From assembly GCA_031261045.1 (NCBI GenBank), contig JAISKE010000086.1, positions 1 through 8,082 on the forward strand: a stretch of 8,082 nucleotides of DNA. The letters run 5' to 3'. The notes under the pieces were generated by a model. The model was not told the origin of the DNA, made no database searches, and worked only from the letters and a program-made list of their open reading frames with translations. The position numbers were made by a program, and so were the translations under genes. Origin of the DNA: Mycoplasmataceae bacterium. Lineage in GTDB: Bacteria; Bacillota_I; Bacilli_A; Mycoplasmatales; Mycoplasmoidaceae. This document shows positions 7,443-8,082 of this stretch, piece after piece; the first letter of the stretch is position 1; each line of letters begins with the position of its first letter.

Positions 7443-7473
7443 AAAACCTAATCTCTAATGAGGTTGGGTTTTT
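7443..7473 (+). terminator. Rho-independent terminator after tRNA-Gly
   Basis: A 13-bp stem pairs 7443-7455 with 7460-7472 around loop TAAT, including two G-T pairs. The 3' arm ends in a T5 run (7469-7473). It begins four bases after the tRNA CCA and should end the tRNA transcript before the serine dehydratase gene. Confidence 0.88.
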
Positions 7474-7477
7474 GCTT

Positions 7478-7483
7478 TATAAT
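7478..7483 (+). promoter_or_regulatory. -10 box for the serine dehydratase gene
   Basis: Perfect TATAAT just after the terminator. A start point near 7490-7491 would leave only 2-3 nt before the ATG at 7493, so this transcript should be nearly leaderless. No Shine-Dalgarno sequence is present, which is consistent. Any -35 region would have to overlap the terminator stem. Confidence 0.55.
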
Positions 7484-7492
7484 AAATTAAAT

Positions 7493-8082
7493 ATGTATTC
7501 TATTAAATCAGTTTATAAAATTGGTCATGGTCCGTCATCTTCTCATACGATGGGACCAGCCAACGCAGCCAAGTTCTTTAGCAAGAAATATCCTAATGCC
7601 ACTAGTTACAAAGTAACTTTGTATGGTTCCTTAGCATTAACTGGTAAAGGGCATTTAACAGATAAAGCCATCATTAATACTTTTGCACCTAAAAAAGTAG
7701 AGATTGTTTGGAATGCTAAAGACACATCAATTGAACATCCTAATACCATGGATCTAGTCGCTTATCACCAAGATAAAATGTTAGGCGCATTAAGAATTTA
7801 TAGCATTGGTGGTGGTGCCTTTACCATTAAAGGTGAACCAGCCAACAAACGTGAGGTAGATGTTTACAAATTAAAAACTGCTACGCAGATATTAGATATT
7901 TGTAAAAAGAACAAATGATCACTTATTCAGTTCATCAAAAAACATGAAGGGCCAGAACTATATAAGCATTTAACAAAAGTTTGAGCCGTTATGACCAATT
8001 GTATCAAGACTGGTTTAGCTGCTTCTGGTGTATTACCTGGTAAATTAAAACTAAAAAGACATGCTAAAGAAGTTTACACTTC
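7493..8082 (+). CDS. sdaA: L-serine dehydratase (L-serine ammonia-lyase), iron-sulfur type (3'-truncated)
   Basis: The frame opens at ATG 7493 and runs off the window end, with TGA as Trp at 7916 and 7984; 196 residues are visible. The N-terminal beta domain is clear: SVYKIGHGPSSSHTMGP (from residue 5), LYGSLALTGKGHLTDKAI and YSIGGGAFTIKGE. A linker then leads to the start of the alpha domain (TKVWAVMTNCIKTGL, SGVLPGKLKLKRHA). The enzyme converts L-serine to pyruvate and ammonia using a [4Fe-4S] cluster; the cluster cysteines lie beyond the window. Single-chain bacterial forms are about 450 aa, so a little under half is seen. An upstream TTG at 7472 is in frame but lies inside the terminator stem, so ATG 7493 is the start. 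It could feed pyruvate into fermentation. Confidence 0.93.

Noticed and set aside
7472..7492. TTG at 7472 as the start of serine dehydratase
   Set aside because: It lies in the T run of the tRNA terminator and before the -10 box; the family N-terminus matches ATG 7493.
1..8082. CRISPR array, insertion sequence or integrase
   Set aside because: No regularly spaced direct repeats, transposase motifs or terminal inverted repeats were found; the only repeats are the protein modules and short motifs listed.

Overview
This window comes from a mollicute (Mycoplasma/Spiroplasma-type bacterium). It is AT-rich and genes are packed tightly. TGA must be read as tryptophan (genetic code 4): at least four of the seven protein genes are broken into fragments under the standard code but become continuous, recognisable proteins when TGA is Trp. 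I cannot name the species from the sequence.

Layout. (1) 3-734 (+): 3' part of an NrnA-type DHH nanoRNase/pAp phosphatase, with its start outside the window. (2) 791-1021 (+): small charged protein of unknown function. (3) 1031-3949 (+): dnaE, DNA polymerase III alpha subunit, 972 aa with one in-frame TGA. (4) 3942-4826 (-): lipoprotein of the alkaline phosphatase/type I phosphodiesterase superfamily, convergent with dnaE and overlapping it by 8 bp. (5) 4839-5729 (+): stand-alone 5'-3' exonuclease of the DNA polymerase I N-domain type. (6) 5730-7277 (-): 515-aa membrane-anchored surface protein built of four tandem Ig-like modules, abutting gene 5 with no gap. (7) 7366-7439 (+): tRNA-Gly with anticodon CCC. 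(8) 7443-7473 (+): strong intrinsic terminator. (9) 7493-8082 (+): 5' part of an iron-sulfur L-serine dehydratase, running off the end.

The plus strand carries housekeeping functions: nucleotide/RNA turnover, the replicative polymerase, an RNA-primer-removing nuclease, a tRNA and serine catabolism. The two minus-strand genes encode cell-surface proteins. They look like insertions into a conserved replication block, because dnaE and the exonuclease gene are direct neighbours in some mycoplasmas, for example Mycoplasma genitalium.

The most unusual local structure is between genes 4 and 5. An 18-bp palindrome (4824-4841) contains a perfect TATAAT on each strand, and its outer three bases on each side are the divergent ATG start codons. 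This predicts back-to-back leaderless transcripts. The lipoprotein gene also has an eight-base G run (coding strand) immediately after its lipid-anchor cysteine, a classic position for slipped-strand phase variation. No CRISPR array, insertion sequence or rRNA was seen.
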